Shown: positions 1 through 6,395, counted from the first letter of the stretch. The stretch: DNA of 6,544 nt from Campylobacterales bacterium (GCA_027056215.1 JALULO010000241.1:1-6544); one strand, 5' to 3'. A program made the numbers and translations. Notes: generated by a model from the letters alone, not told the origin.

Positions 1-661
1 GTGAACTTTTCGCGATACGGCTCATATCTCTAAATCCACCCGCTGCCAATGCTAAAATACTTTTAGGATCTTCTTGATGCATAACACTATTTGCAAGTGC
101 AAAACTAATCGCGTGTGGCATATGCGAAATATAGGCTGCATGACGATCATGTTCTTTTGCATGCATATACACTATCTGCATACCAAGTGCTGTAAAAATT
201 TCAATTGCTCTGTCAGTATGTAAAAGTGCATTTTCTTCTAAATCACATAAAACAACAACTTTATCTTCATATAGATCAGGAATTGCCGCACTAGGACCAA
301 ACTTCTCTTTTCCTGCCATAGGGTGTGCTGCTACAAAATTTCGACGAATACGTAAAGGACAATGTTCTATTATCCTTGCTTTTGTACTACCAAGATCAAT
401 CACTGTAGTTTCCGAAGAGATATCTTCCAGCATTTTCAAAACTTTGATAATACCTTCTACTGGGATAGCAAGTATAATCACATCACACGTTTTGATAGCG
501 TCAAAGTCACCTATTTCATCTACTAGTTCTAATTGTAATGCTTTCTGTCGATGTTGTTCATTGTGATCAAAACCGATTATATGAACTCCCAAATCACTAT
601 TTTTAAGAGAAAGACCAAAAGAGCCACCCATCAACCCAAGACCTATTATACCAATCTTCAT
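1..661 (-). CDS. tyrA: Prephenate dehydrogenase, 3' end outside window
   Basis: Catalyses the NAD(P)-dependent oxidative decarboxylation of prephenate to 4-hydroxyphenylpyruvate, the committed step of tyrosine synthesis in the cytoplasm. I translated it by hand from the ATG at 661; the frame stays open for 220 residues to the window edge, so the C-terminus is missing (family members are about 270-290 residues). The N-terminus is a Rossmann fold with the nucleotide-binding loop GLGLMGGS (residues 7-14) and an acidic residue, D32, at the end of the second strand, which suggests preference for NAD over NADP. HPMAG (113-117) and SHMPH (179-183) are the family's conserved substrate-site motifs, followed by AAGGFRDMSRIA (206-217). 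No chorismate mutase or ACT domain is seen in the visible part. It is divergent from bamA; this pair is also adjacent in Campylobacter jejuni, from memory. The Shine-Dalgarno is weak: only an A-rich stretch ending AAAAAAGAT precedes the start. Confidence 0.93.
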   Translation of the reverse strand, partial: MKIGIIGLGLMGGSFGLSLKNSDLGVHIIGFDHNEQHRQKALQLELVDEIGDFDAIKTCDVIILAIPVEGIIKVLKMLEDISSETTVIDLGSTKARIIEHCPLRIRRNFVAAHPMAGKEKFGPSAAIPDLYEDKVVVLCDLEENALLHTDRAIEIFTALGMQIVYMHAKEHDRHAAYISHMPHAISFALANSVMHQEDPKSILALAAGGFRDMSRIAKSS

Positions 662-675
662 ATCTATATCTTTTT

Positions 676-705
676 TGAGATGATTTTATCCAAGAGATAG
701 TTAAA
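676..705 (-). promoter_or_regulatory. Predicted sigma70-type promoter of tyrA
   Basis: Read on the minus strand, TTTAAC (705-700) is followed by 11 nt containing TCTCTTGG and then a -10 hexamer TAAAAT (688-683). This matches the Campylobacterota housekeeping promoter style, in which a TTTAA element and a T-rich stretch replace the classical -35. The predicted start is an A near 676, giving a leader of about 15 nt before the tyrA ATG. A very similar block lies in front of udg at 4986-4957, which supports the call. Confidence 0.6.
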
Positions 706-740
706 AACTGTAAAATAGTATTTCATTAGTAAAATATCTG

Positions 741-770
741 TATAATCTTCGAAACTCAAAAACAAGGTAA
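741..770 (+). promoter_or_regulatory. Predicted bamA -10 element and ribosome binding site
   Basis: A perfect TATAAT lies at 741-746, preceded directly by TG and by an AT-rich stretch with no recognisable -35, which is normal for this phylum. Transcription would begin near 753, leaving a leader of about 25 nt. AAGGTAA at 764-770 is a good Shine-Dalgarno, 7 nt from the ATG at 778, and it fixes the bamA start. The start point lies about 77 bp from the predicted start of the divergent tyrA transcript. Confidence 0.6.
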
Positions 771-777
771 TTTACAT

Positions 778-3030
778 ATGAATTCATCTAAGTTTATATA
801 TACCAGTAGAAATATATTATTAGCCTCTTTTTTGGTCGCACAAATAGCCAATGCCCAACAAATTAAAGAGATTCGTTTTGACGGTCTTGTACATATCTCT
901 CCTGAAATAGCAAAAGAGATAATCAATATAGAACCTGGAACTTCCATCAAACCTGCCAAAATTAGTGATAGTATCAAAGCACTTTACAAACAACAATATT
1001 TTAAAGATATATGGGTTGAAAATAAAAATGGTGTATTGATTTATCATGTCACAGAGAAACCTCTTATCGCAAAAATAGATCTTAAAGGTTACGGATCAGC
1101 TGATAAAAATGAAGAGGCACTCAAAGAATCTGGAATCCATAAAGGCGATGTCTACGACAATGCAAAAATCAAAAAGATAAAACACAATATCACCAAAAAA
1201 CTTGAATCTGAAGGCTATTATGACTCTACAATAGATATTAAAAATAAAGAGCTCCATAAAGGAAGTCTAAAAACTGATATCATCGTGAATAAGGGTGAAA
1301 ATGTTTATATCAAAGATATACGCTTTAATGGTACAAAGAAGTATCACTATGCAGATTTTGCACCATACATAGCAAATAAGAAACAACAATCTTTTGGTTG
1401 GCTTTTAGGTAGAGATGATGGAAAACTAAAAGCAGACCAACTCGCCTTTGATGCTATGCGTATCAAAGAATTTTATCTCAAGCATGGTTTTTTAGACGTT
1501 AAAGTTTCCAAACCTTTTCTTAAAACACATTTTGATGACTATGGTGCGACATTAACATATAACATCAAAGAAGGTAGTCAATATAGAGTTGGCAATGTAT
1601 CTATTCAGAGTGACAGTGATGTAATCAACACAAAAACATTACAAGAAAAGCTTAAATTAGTGAAAGGGAAGATTTTTAATGTTGAAAAACTGAGAAAAGA
1701 TATTACTATCATCAAAAAAGAACTTTCAAATAAGGGTTATGCATTTGCAAAAGTTATTCCAGATGTTAAACAAGATAGACATAAACATATCGCATCTGTA
1801 AAATATGTCATTCATGCAAATCATAAAGTTATAGTTAACAATATCACTATCGCAGGAAATTATAGAACCATGGATAGGGTTATCCGACGTGAACTCTATC
1901 TTAGTGAAGGTGAACCTTTTACACAAACTGATATGCAAGATTCTATCAATGCGCTTAGAAGAACAGGTTTTTTCAATGATGTTAAAATCATCCCTACCCC
2001 TGTGGATCGCGATCATGTAAATCTTTTAGTCAAAGTAGATGAAGCAAGTACGGGTAGTATTATGGGTGGATTATCGTATGGTAGTTATGATGGTTTTGGT
2101 ATAAACCTTGGACTTTCAGATAAAAACTTTTTGGGCTCTGGTATTGAAACAGGTATCGATCTAGACACCTCAGAAAAAACAGTTAGAGGAAGCTTACACT
2201 TTTATAATCCACGTGTGTTTGACTCTACTTATAGTTTAGGTGGAAATATTTACCGAAGAAAATTTGATTATTATGATTACAATGAAAACTCTCTAGGTGG
2301 TAGTCTTAAAGTCGGTAAAAAGCTAGGTCGTCATTACCATGCTTCACTCACTTATCTTTATGAAGATACAGAACTTTCAAATGTCAGTGACAGTTTAAAA
2401 GATACGATATATTATCAGCCAGGAAGAGTTATCAAAAGTTCACTCATCCCAGCACTCACTTTTGATAATACCGATGACTATTATTTGCCAAGACACGGTA
2501 TGACAATCACAGGTAGTTTTGAATATGCAGGTGTTGGCGGTGATGCAAAATTTACCCGTACTTCCCTTAGTGCAAAATACTATTATGGATTTGAAGATTG
2601 GCTTGATTATGATCTTATCTTTCGACTCAAAGGAAGAGTAAGTGTAATTGGAGACCAAGGGAACTTACCACTCAATGAAAAACTTTATCTTGGAGGTATG
2701 GGCAGTGTTAGAGGATATAAATATGGAACGCTATCTCCTCGCAATGATGTAGGTGCTCTAATAGGTGCAAAAAAACTGGCAGCAGCTTCTTTAGAGTTTA
2801 GTATACCTTTGGTTGAAGCTGTTCAAATGAGACTGTTGACTTTTCTTGACTATGGTATGACAGGTGATAAAAGTTATGATGAGATTCACAGGTCTTCCAC
2901 TGGTATCGGTATCGAATGGGCAAAATCACCACTAGGTGTTCCTTTACAAATCTCATATGCTAAAGCACTAGATGATAAAGAAGGAGATAGAACTTCAAAG
3001 ATAGAGTTTAGTTTGGGAAGAAGGTTTTAA
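778..3030 (+). CDS. bamA: Outer-membrane protein assembly factor BamA (Omp85)
   Basis: Essential core of the BAM machine, which folds and inserts beta-barrel proteins into the outer membrane. The 750-residue protein is slightly shorter than E. coli BamA (about 810). It begins with a signal peptide (basic residues, then a hydrophobic core around ILLASFLVAQ) with a probable cleavage after ANA at residue 26. Five POTRA domains follow at about 28-95, 96-172, 175-265, 268-347 and 350-423; each shows the alternating strand and helix pattern and a conserved glycine-rich turn (for example IAGNYRT near 358-364). The barrel fills about 427-750. It contains the Omp85 hallmark VRGY at 644-647 inside GGMGSVRGYKYG, the PRHGM turn near 571-575, GIGIEWAKSPLGVPL near 709-723, and a C-terminal beta-signal ending in phenylalanine (KIEFSLGRRF). 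A Shine-Dalgarno 7 nt upstream supports the start. The frame is intact with no odd features. No other Bam subunit is in the window. Confidence 0.97.
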   Translation: MNSSKFIYTSRNILLASFLVAQIANAQQIKEIRFDGLVHISPEIAKEIINIEPGTSIKPAKISDSIKALYKQQYFKDIWVENKNGVLIYHVTEKPLIAKIDLKGYGSADKNEEALKESGIHKGDVYDNAKIKKIKHNITKKLESEGYYDSTIDIKNKELHKGSLKTDIIVNKGENVYIKDIRFNGTKKYHYADFAPYIANKKQQSFGWLLGRDDGKLKADQLAFDAMRIKEFYLKHGFLDVKVSKPFLKTHFDDYGATLTYNIKEGSQYRVGNVSIQSDSDVINTKTLQEKLKLVKGKIFNVEKLRKDITIIKKELSNKGYAFAKVIPDVKQDRHKHIASVKYVIHANHKVIVNNITIAGNYRTMDRVIRRELYLSEGEPFTQTDMQDSINALRRTGFFNDVKIIPTPVDRDHVNLLVKVDEASTGSIMGGLSYGSYDGFGINLGLSDKNFLGSGIETGIDLDTSEKTVRGSLHFYNPRVFDSTYSLGGNIYRRKFDYYDYNENSLGGSLKVGKKLGRHYHASLTYLYEDTELSNVSDSLKDTIYYQPGRVIKSSLIPALTFDNTDDYYLPRHGMTITGSFEYAGVGGDAKFTRTSLSAKYYYGFEDWLDYDLIFRLKGRVSVIGDQGNLPLNEKLYLGGMGSVRGYKYGTLSPRNDVGALIGAKKLAAASLEFSIPLVEAVQMRLLTFLDYGMTGDKSYDEIHRSSTGIGIEWAKSPLGVPLQISYAKALDDKEGDRTSKIEFSLGRRF

Positions 3031-3058
3031 CCCGTACAATTGGGTTAAATACCTTTTT
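3026..3058 (+). terminator. Intrinsic terminator of bamA
   Basis: TTTAACCC (3026-3033) pairs perfectly with GGGTTAAA (3042-3049) around an 8-nt loop, and a possible G-U pair extends the stem inward. A run of five T follows at 3054-3058 after a short gap. The left arm contains the bamA stop codon TAA (3028-3030). The hairpin sits between convergent genes and may also slow transcription from the opposite strand, but that side has no T run, so it is better suited to bamA. Confidence 0.6.
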
Positions 3059-4298
3059 ACCACTTAGATGGAGTGTGTAAATCTTCTGCAGGGATGGGTA
3101 TATCTACCTTTTGGAAACTTCCCTGCATAGCTTGCATAACAGCAACTGTATAATAAATCTGCCGATCAAAAACACCTTCATCAAATATTCTCTCATTTTG
3201 CGAACCAAAATAGTTGGAAAATACATAATCAAGACCAACAGTCGTCGCATATGTAATCCAATTATAAGTTATATCACTTCCAAGCAAAGCATTGCTATCT
3301 TCTAGCACAAAGGGGATTTTACCAATAGAATTAGCAATATAAAAGTTTTTACGATCCTGATACTGGGTCAAAGTCAGTAAAAGAGGAGAATAATTCACCT
3401 GTGTAGACAAAATATTTGAGATATTATCATCATAGCGACTAAATTGCGTAGCAATAAGTGCTGACTTTACAACCGGCATATTTAAAAAGACAGAAGATTT
3501 TTTTAACTTTCGATTTCTGTTAAAAAAATATGAAATATTAGCTTTCATGTTTTTTATCTCTTTTTCATATACTACATCTTCTATTCGACGATCTTTTATG
3601 ATAGCAGTGATTTTTTGTGCCAGCTTGCTATGATCATTGAAAATCACTATTTTTTTATCTGCATATGGCAACAAAGCATCAATCTGTGTAGCATAATCTA
3701 TCCCGCCATATATAATATTTGGATTTTGAACACTGACATCTTCATGGTTTACAGTTGGAATAAAAACCAGTGTATCTGTTACAAGTTTAGACAAGACTTG
3801 TGCCCCATCTGCTGTAACTGCTGCTATCACAAATGCATAACCTTTATGTTTAATCTTTTGCATTGTCAAATTTAAAGCATCCGGCGTTTGTGTTCCACTA
3901 TCAAAAACTTCAAATACAAAACGTGTGTCTTTTGTAATCAAATAAGTAAGTATACTATTTGCTACAGAATTTGCATAAGCTCCAATTACTTTTTTGGGTA
4001 CTAACAGTGCTACCTTGATTTGATCAGAATCCCGAAGAGCTGACAAATCTACTTCTTGGGGTATATAACTATCATCAACTTGCCCTTCTTGCATTTGACC
4101 TGGTTGGGTTCCATGTTGGATATTTTGTTCAAGTATTGGGGTTTCTTTAACTTCATGATAAACTGTTGCATCATCGGTTGCATTATCTTCTATCCAGTTA
4201 TAATCCATGACAACCATTTCAGCTGGAGCACTTTGATTCAAGTTTGCACCATACGTAAAACTGATAGCACACATAATACAATACATAATTTTTTTCAT
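3057..4298 (-). CDS. Exported protein, probable type I periplasmic-binding fold, function unknown
   Basis: I do not recognise a characterised family. The 413-residue protein starts with a short signal peptide (MKK, then a hydrophobic stretch) with a likely signal peptidase I site near TYGA at 16-19; C7 and C10 are not in a lipobox, so it is probably soluble and periplasmic. Residues 20-90 form an acidic, glutamine-rich linker that looks disordered. From about residue 94 (IKVALLVPKK) to about 395 the alternating strand/helix pattern resembles type I periplasmic binding proteins: first strand VALLVP, then FVFEVFDSG (127-135), YAFVIAAVTADGAQVL (154-169), VFIPTVN (178-184) and KKIVIFNDHSKLAQ (215-228). 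This layout is like LivJ/LpoA-type receptors, but the likeness is at fold level only. It follows udg with a 4-nt ATGA overlap and has its own Shine-Dalgarno, so it is co-transcribed and translationally coupled. It may be a ligand sensor, an envelope factor or a peptidoglycan synthase activator; none of these can be shown here. Confidence 0.75.
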   Translation of the reverse strand: MKKIMYCIMCAISFTYGANLNQSAPAEMVVMDYNWIEDNATDDATVYHEVKETPILEQNIQHGTQPGQMQEGQVDDSYIPQEVDLSALRDSDQIKVALLVPKKVIGAYANSVANSILTYLITKDTRFVFEVFDSGTQTPDALNLTMQKIKHKGYAFVIAAVTADGAQVLSKLVTDTLVFIPTVNHEDVSVQNPNIIYGGIDYATQIDALLPYADKKIVIFNDHSKLAQKITAIIKDRRIEDVVYEKEIKNMKANISYFFNRNRKLKKSSVFLNMPVVKSALIATQFSRYDDNISNILSTQVNYSPLLLTLTQYQDRKNFYIANSIGKIPFVLEDSNALLGSDITYNWITYATTVGLDYVFSNYFGSQNERIFDEGVFDRQIYYTVAVMQAMQGSFQKVDIPIPAEDLHTPSKW

Positions 4299-4310
4299 AA
4301 CATAGCCTTT
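4295..4310 (-). promoter_or_regulatory. ATGA stop/start overlap with internal ribosome binding site
   Basis: The udg stop TGA (4297-4295) and the start ATG of the next gene (4298-4296) share the tetranucleotide ATGA. AAAGG (4310-4306), within the last udg codons, lies 7 nt upstream of that ATG. This supports the downstream start and indicates translational coupling of the two genes. Confidence 0.8.
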
Positions 4311-4957
4311 ACTTTTAACATATCTTTAAAAACATCCTTCTTTGCAGATGGATTTCGTAGTAAAAAACTTGGATGATAAGTTGGTATCAATTTCATTTTA
4401 CCAAAAGAAATCACTTCCCCACGAACTTTAGATATAGGCGTATCCATATCTAAAGTCAGATACTTATAACTCGTTGCACCCAATGAAACAATAATCTCAG
4501 GAGATATCAACTCGATTTGCTTTAAGAGATATGGTTTACATTGATTTGCTTCTTCTTTACTTGGTGTTCTATTTGAAGGTGGTCTGCATTTAACGATATT
4601 TGCGATATAAACATCTTCTCTTTTGAGCTCAAGCACATTTTCGATGATTTTGGTAAGGAGTTGCCCTGCCCTTCCAACAAAGGGTCTGCCACTATTATCT
4701 TCCATCTCTCCTGGACCTTCACCTACAAACATAATCCTTGCATGCTCATTACCCTCACCAAAGACGACATTTTTACGTGTTTTTGAGAGTCCACATAAAT
4801 GACATGAAAAGGCATATTCTCTTAATGCATGTAAATTATCAGGTAGTCCTGAGACCTGTGCATCACTTGCTTTCTCTACGGACTTTGGCATATCAAAATA
4901 GTCATATCCAAAAGATTTAAGTTGATAAAGATGTTTTAAAAGTCGTAATTGCTGCAT
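4295..4957 (-). CDS. udg: Uracil-DNA glycosylase, family 4 (iron-sulfur type)
   Basis: Removes uracil from DNA to start base-excision repair of deaminated cytosine. The 220-residue protein carries the family 4 signature: motif 1 GEGPGEMED (79-87) followed by SGRPFVGRAGQLL (89-101), and motif 2 HPSFLLRNP beginning at H195. Four cysteines (C52, C55, C124, C140), spaced CxxC, then KCRPP, then QC, are those expected to bind the [4Fe-4S] cluster. The E at the end of GEGPGE fits family 4 rather than family 5. About 50 residues precede the first cysteine, longer than I recall for the archaeal and Thermus enzymes; the extension (LRLLKHLYQLKSFGYDYF) looks helical. No Shine-Dalgarno is seen before the ATG at 4957 and the predicted promoter places transcription start on that codon; a second in-frame ATG at residue 23 is the main alternative start. 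It is the first gene of a two-gene operon with the exported protein downstream. Confidence 0.92.
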   Translation of the reverse strand: MQQLRLLKHLYQLKSFGYDYFDMPKSVEKASDAQVSGLPDNLHALREYAFSCHLCGLSKTRKNVVFGEGNEHARIMFVGEGPGEMEDNSGRPFVGRAGQLLTKIIENVLELKREDVYIANIVKCRPPSNRTPSKEEANQCKPYLLKQIELISPEIIVSLGATSYKYLTLDMDTPISKVRGEVISFGKMKLIPTYHPSFLLRNPSAKKDVFKDMLKVKAML

Positions 4958-4986
4958 GAGATTATCATAGCCAAGAGAGGGTTAAA
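4957..4986 (-). promoter_or_regulatory. Predicted promoter of udg, possibly giving a leaderless mRNA
   Basis: Minus-strand TTTAAC (4986-4981), 11 nt containing TCTCTTGG, then a -10 hexamer TATGAT (4969-4964). The spacing is identical to that of the tyrA promoter, and the 30-nt blocks match at 24 positions. Counting six nucleotides past the -10 puts the start on A4957, the first base of the udg ATG, so the mRNA would have no leader. This is a prediction from spacing only. Confidence 0.55.
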
Positions 4987-5012
4987 GTAGGATAAAAAAT
5001 TCTTGAAAGGGA

Positions 5013-5036
5013 AAGGGAGAGTCAATACTCTCCCTT
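5013..5036 (-). terminator. Hairpin terminator of the superoxide reductase gene
   Basis: On the minus strand AAGGGAGAGT (5036-5027) pairs perfectly with ACTCTCCCTT (5022-5013) around a 4-nt loop ATTG. It begins 8 nt after the stop codon at 5045. The tail is only partly T-rich (T, CCC, TTT), with a T6 run further on at 4999-4994, so efficiency is uncertain, but the stable 10-bp stem directly after the gene fits an intrinsic terminator separating it from the udg operon. Confidence 0.65.
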
Positions 5037-5044
5037 AAAGATTA

Positions 5045-5431
5045 TTATTCACTAACCGAAACAGTTTTTGGATCACTTTCCCAAACACCATGTTTTGTAC
5101 AATAACTTTGTGCAACTAACGTTAGTTTTTTACCTGTTGGAACGATATTAAATGTCACGGTTGCGTGTTCTTTCATGTTCCCTAATGCACCTGCAACAAA
5201 ATCAGCACGTGCTAAAAGTGTTTCACCATTGTAAAGAGCCATATTAGCGATATAGTGATCAAAATCATCAGGATGTGTATATTCATTTCCCATTTTGACT
5301 GTAACTGAAAACATTTCACCTGCTTTTGCTTCATCTTCACAATGAATAAATGGTGAATGTCTATCAATATAATCTTTTTTAGATTCTCTTTCTACGGTAT
5401 CTATATCTACATATCTGTTAATTTTTGGCAT
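5045..5431 (-). CDS. sor: Class II superoxide reductase (SORL domain, neelaredoxin-like)
   Basis: A one-domain superoxide reductase that reduces superoxide to hydrogen peroxide at a non-haem iron centre in the cytoplasm. The 128-residue length matches class II (neelaredoxin) enzymes; the desulforedoxin-like N-terminal rubredoxin domain of class I is absent. The expected His4Cys iron ligands are present: H25 (RHSP), H53 (THP), H59 (DHY), C111 and H114 (YCTKHGVWES, the family's typical C-terminal motif). The active-site loop normally written E-K-H-x-P reads D23-R24-H25-S26-P27, so both the glutamate and the catalytic lysine are conservatively replaced. No signal peptide is seen. AAAGGAA lies 5 nt upstream of the ATG and supports the start. 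The gene has its own predicted promoter and a downstream hairpin, so it is probably monocistronic. Electron donors such as rubredoxin are not encoded nearby. Confidence 0.9.
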   Translation of the reverse strand: MPKINRYVDIDTVERESKKDYIDRHSPFIHCEDEAKAGEMFSVTVKMGNEYTHPDDFDHYIANMALYNGETLLARADFVAGALGNMKEHATVTFNIVPTGKKLTLVAQSYCTKHGVWESDPKTVSVSE

Positions 5432-5463
5432 ATTTTTCCTTTATTTTTATGTCTTAGGGGATA

Positions 5464-5487
5464 ATTATAACTAATCTATACTTTAAA
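5464..5487 (-). promoter_or_regulatory. Predicted promoter of the superoxide reductase gene
   Basis: Minus-strand TTTAAA (5487-5482), a 12-nt spacer, and a perfect TATAAT (5469-5464). The spacer is one base longer than in the tyrA and udg promoters. Start would be near 5457, giving a leader of about 26 nt that holds the AAAGGAA ribosome binding site (5442-5436). The TTTAAA element overlaps one arm of the inverted repeat at 5483-5511. Confidence 0.6.
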
Positions 5488-5511
5488 CAGGATAAAATTT
5501 ATCCTGTTTAA
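5483..5511 (-). terminator. Perfect 14-bp inverted repeat: sdhE terminator and/or operator
   Basis: TTAAACAGGATAAA (5483-5496) is the exact reverse complement of TTTATCCTGTTTAA (5498-5511), with a single central A at 5497. The arm begins 3 nt after the sdhE stop codon, the usual position for a terminator. Read on the minus strand, though, the stem is followed by AGTATAG rather than a T run; only the TTT inside the arm could serve. On the plus strand it is followed by TTTTT (5512-5516), but no plus-strand gene runs into it. It overlaps the upstream element of the sor promoter, so an operator role is also possible. Confidence 0.6.
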
Positions 5512-5514
5512 TTT

Positions 5515-6393
5515 TTATACAAATGTTACATTTGCTACATTATGATGTAATCCAAGTTTATCCGGCGAGAGACCTAGTGCAAGTCCAACCATCTGAGGAA
5601 GATGAAGAACTGGAATATCTATTTCTCGTCCCATCTCTTTAGCAATATTATGTTGTTGAACATCCATCCTAAGATGGCAAAGAGGACATGGCGTTACAAT
5701 AGATTCTGCACCATTGTCGATAGCATCTAACATCGCATCACCTGAAAGTTTGTTAGCAGTTTTTGGTGCTTGAAGTTCAACATGAAAACCACAACATTTA
5801 TTTTTATGTTCATACTCAACATTTTTTGCACCTAAAGCTATGATAAGTTGATCGATAGAATCCGGTGCATATGCACTTTCTCCACCATTGCTCTTATGTT
5901 GCAAGTGACTTGGTCTGATGTTGTGACAGCCATAAAATGCAGCTATCTGCATATCGGTAAGAGGCTTAACAACTTTTTCTTTGATTGCATCAAGTCCAAG
6001 ATCATCTACCAGCGCATATAAGAAGTGTTTTACTTCACTTGTTCCCTGATATTTAAGTCCTACTTCCTGGAGTCTTTCATTGACTTGTGCTTTTAGTTTT
6101 GGATTACTATCTAGTCTGTCTTTTGTCATACCTGTATTGAGTTGGCATGTGTTACAGATAGTTACCATTGTTAGTCCAAGTTTTTCGGCATAACAAATAT
6201 TTCTGGCATTTAGTGTTAGTGAGAGCATATCATCAAAATCTTGTAAGTGACTCGCTCCACAACAAGAAGCTTCATCTAAAAGAACCAATTCAATACCCAA
6301 AGCCTCTGCAATGGCTAGTGTAGATTTTAAAAGTTCAGGCGTACTCTCTCTTGCTGTACATCCTGTATAGAGTGCATATTTTAATTTTGCCAT
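5515..6393 (-). CDS. sdhE: HdrB-like CCG-domain subunit of fumarate reductase / succinate dehydrogenase (MfrE/SdhE type)
   Basis: Likely subunit E of the methylmenaquinol:fumarate reductase or non-classical succinate dehydrogenase, which passes electrons between the quinone pool and the FAD/iron-sulfur subunits; it is not the unrelated flavinylation factor also named SdhE. The 292-residue protein has two CCG domains. The first has C12, C44-C45-G46 and C80xxC83; the second has C156, C200-C201-G202 and C236xxC239. This is the arrangement that in HdrB binds two non-cubane [4Fe-4S] clusters. Spacing is C-X31-CC-X34-CxxC in the first and C-X43-CC-X34-CxxC in the second. No membrane-spanning segment or signal peptide is evident; VLHLPQMVGLALGL near 262-275 is the usual conserved end of such proteins. 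AAGGGG lies 8 nt upstream of the ATG and the previous gene ends 2 nt before it, so the two are in one operon. A generic heterodisulfide reductase B role is the alternative, less likely given the neighbour. Confidence 0.85.
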   Translation of the reverse strand: MAKLKYALYTGCTARESTPELLKSTLAIAEALGIELVLLDEASCCGASHLQDFDDMLSLTLNARNICYAEKLGLTMVTICNTCQLNTGMTKDRLDSNPKLKAQVNERLQEVGLKYQGTSEVKHFLYALVDDLGLDAIKEKVVKPLTDMQIAAFYGCHNIRPSHLQHKSNGGESAYAPDSIDQLIIALGAKNVEYEHKNKCCGFHVELQAPKTANKLSGDAMLDAIDNGAESIVTPCPLCHLRMDVQQHNIAKEMGREIDIPVLHLPQMVGLALGLSPDKLGLHHNVANVTFV

Positions 6394-6395
6394 AA

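Noticed and set aside
1726..2016. Open frame of 96 codons on the minus strand inside bamA
   Set aside because: It lies wholly antisense to a strongly conserved POTRA-encoding region, has a cysteine- and isoleucine-rich composition typical of a shadow frame, and resembles no family.
778..3030. bamA gene as TamA or another Omp85 member
   Set aside because: Five POTRA domains and the 750-residue length fit BamA; TamA has three POTRA domains and is about 580 residues.
3615..3875. Open frame of 86 codons on the plus strand with many Cys and Ile
   Set aside because: Antisense to the exported-protein gene; the scattered cysteines do not form a recognisable metal site.
3063..4298. Exported protein as a lipoprotein like E. 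coli LpoA
   Set aside because: C7 and C10 lie within the hydrophobic core and no L-x-[AG]-C lipobox is present; cleavage near residues 18-19 by signal peptidase I fits better.
4056..4376. Open frame of 106 codons on the plus strand across the udg / exported-protein junction
   Set aside because: It is antisense to two well-supported genes, and the hydrophobic Ile/Phe/Cys-rich product is what the opposite strand of AT-rich coding DNA yields.
5483..5516. Inverted repeat plus T5 as a plus-strand terminator for an unseen plus-strand gene
   Set aside because: No plus-strand coding region reads toward it from the left: 5045-5431 and the flanking DNA are accounted for on the minus strand.
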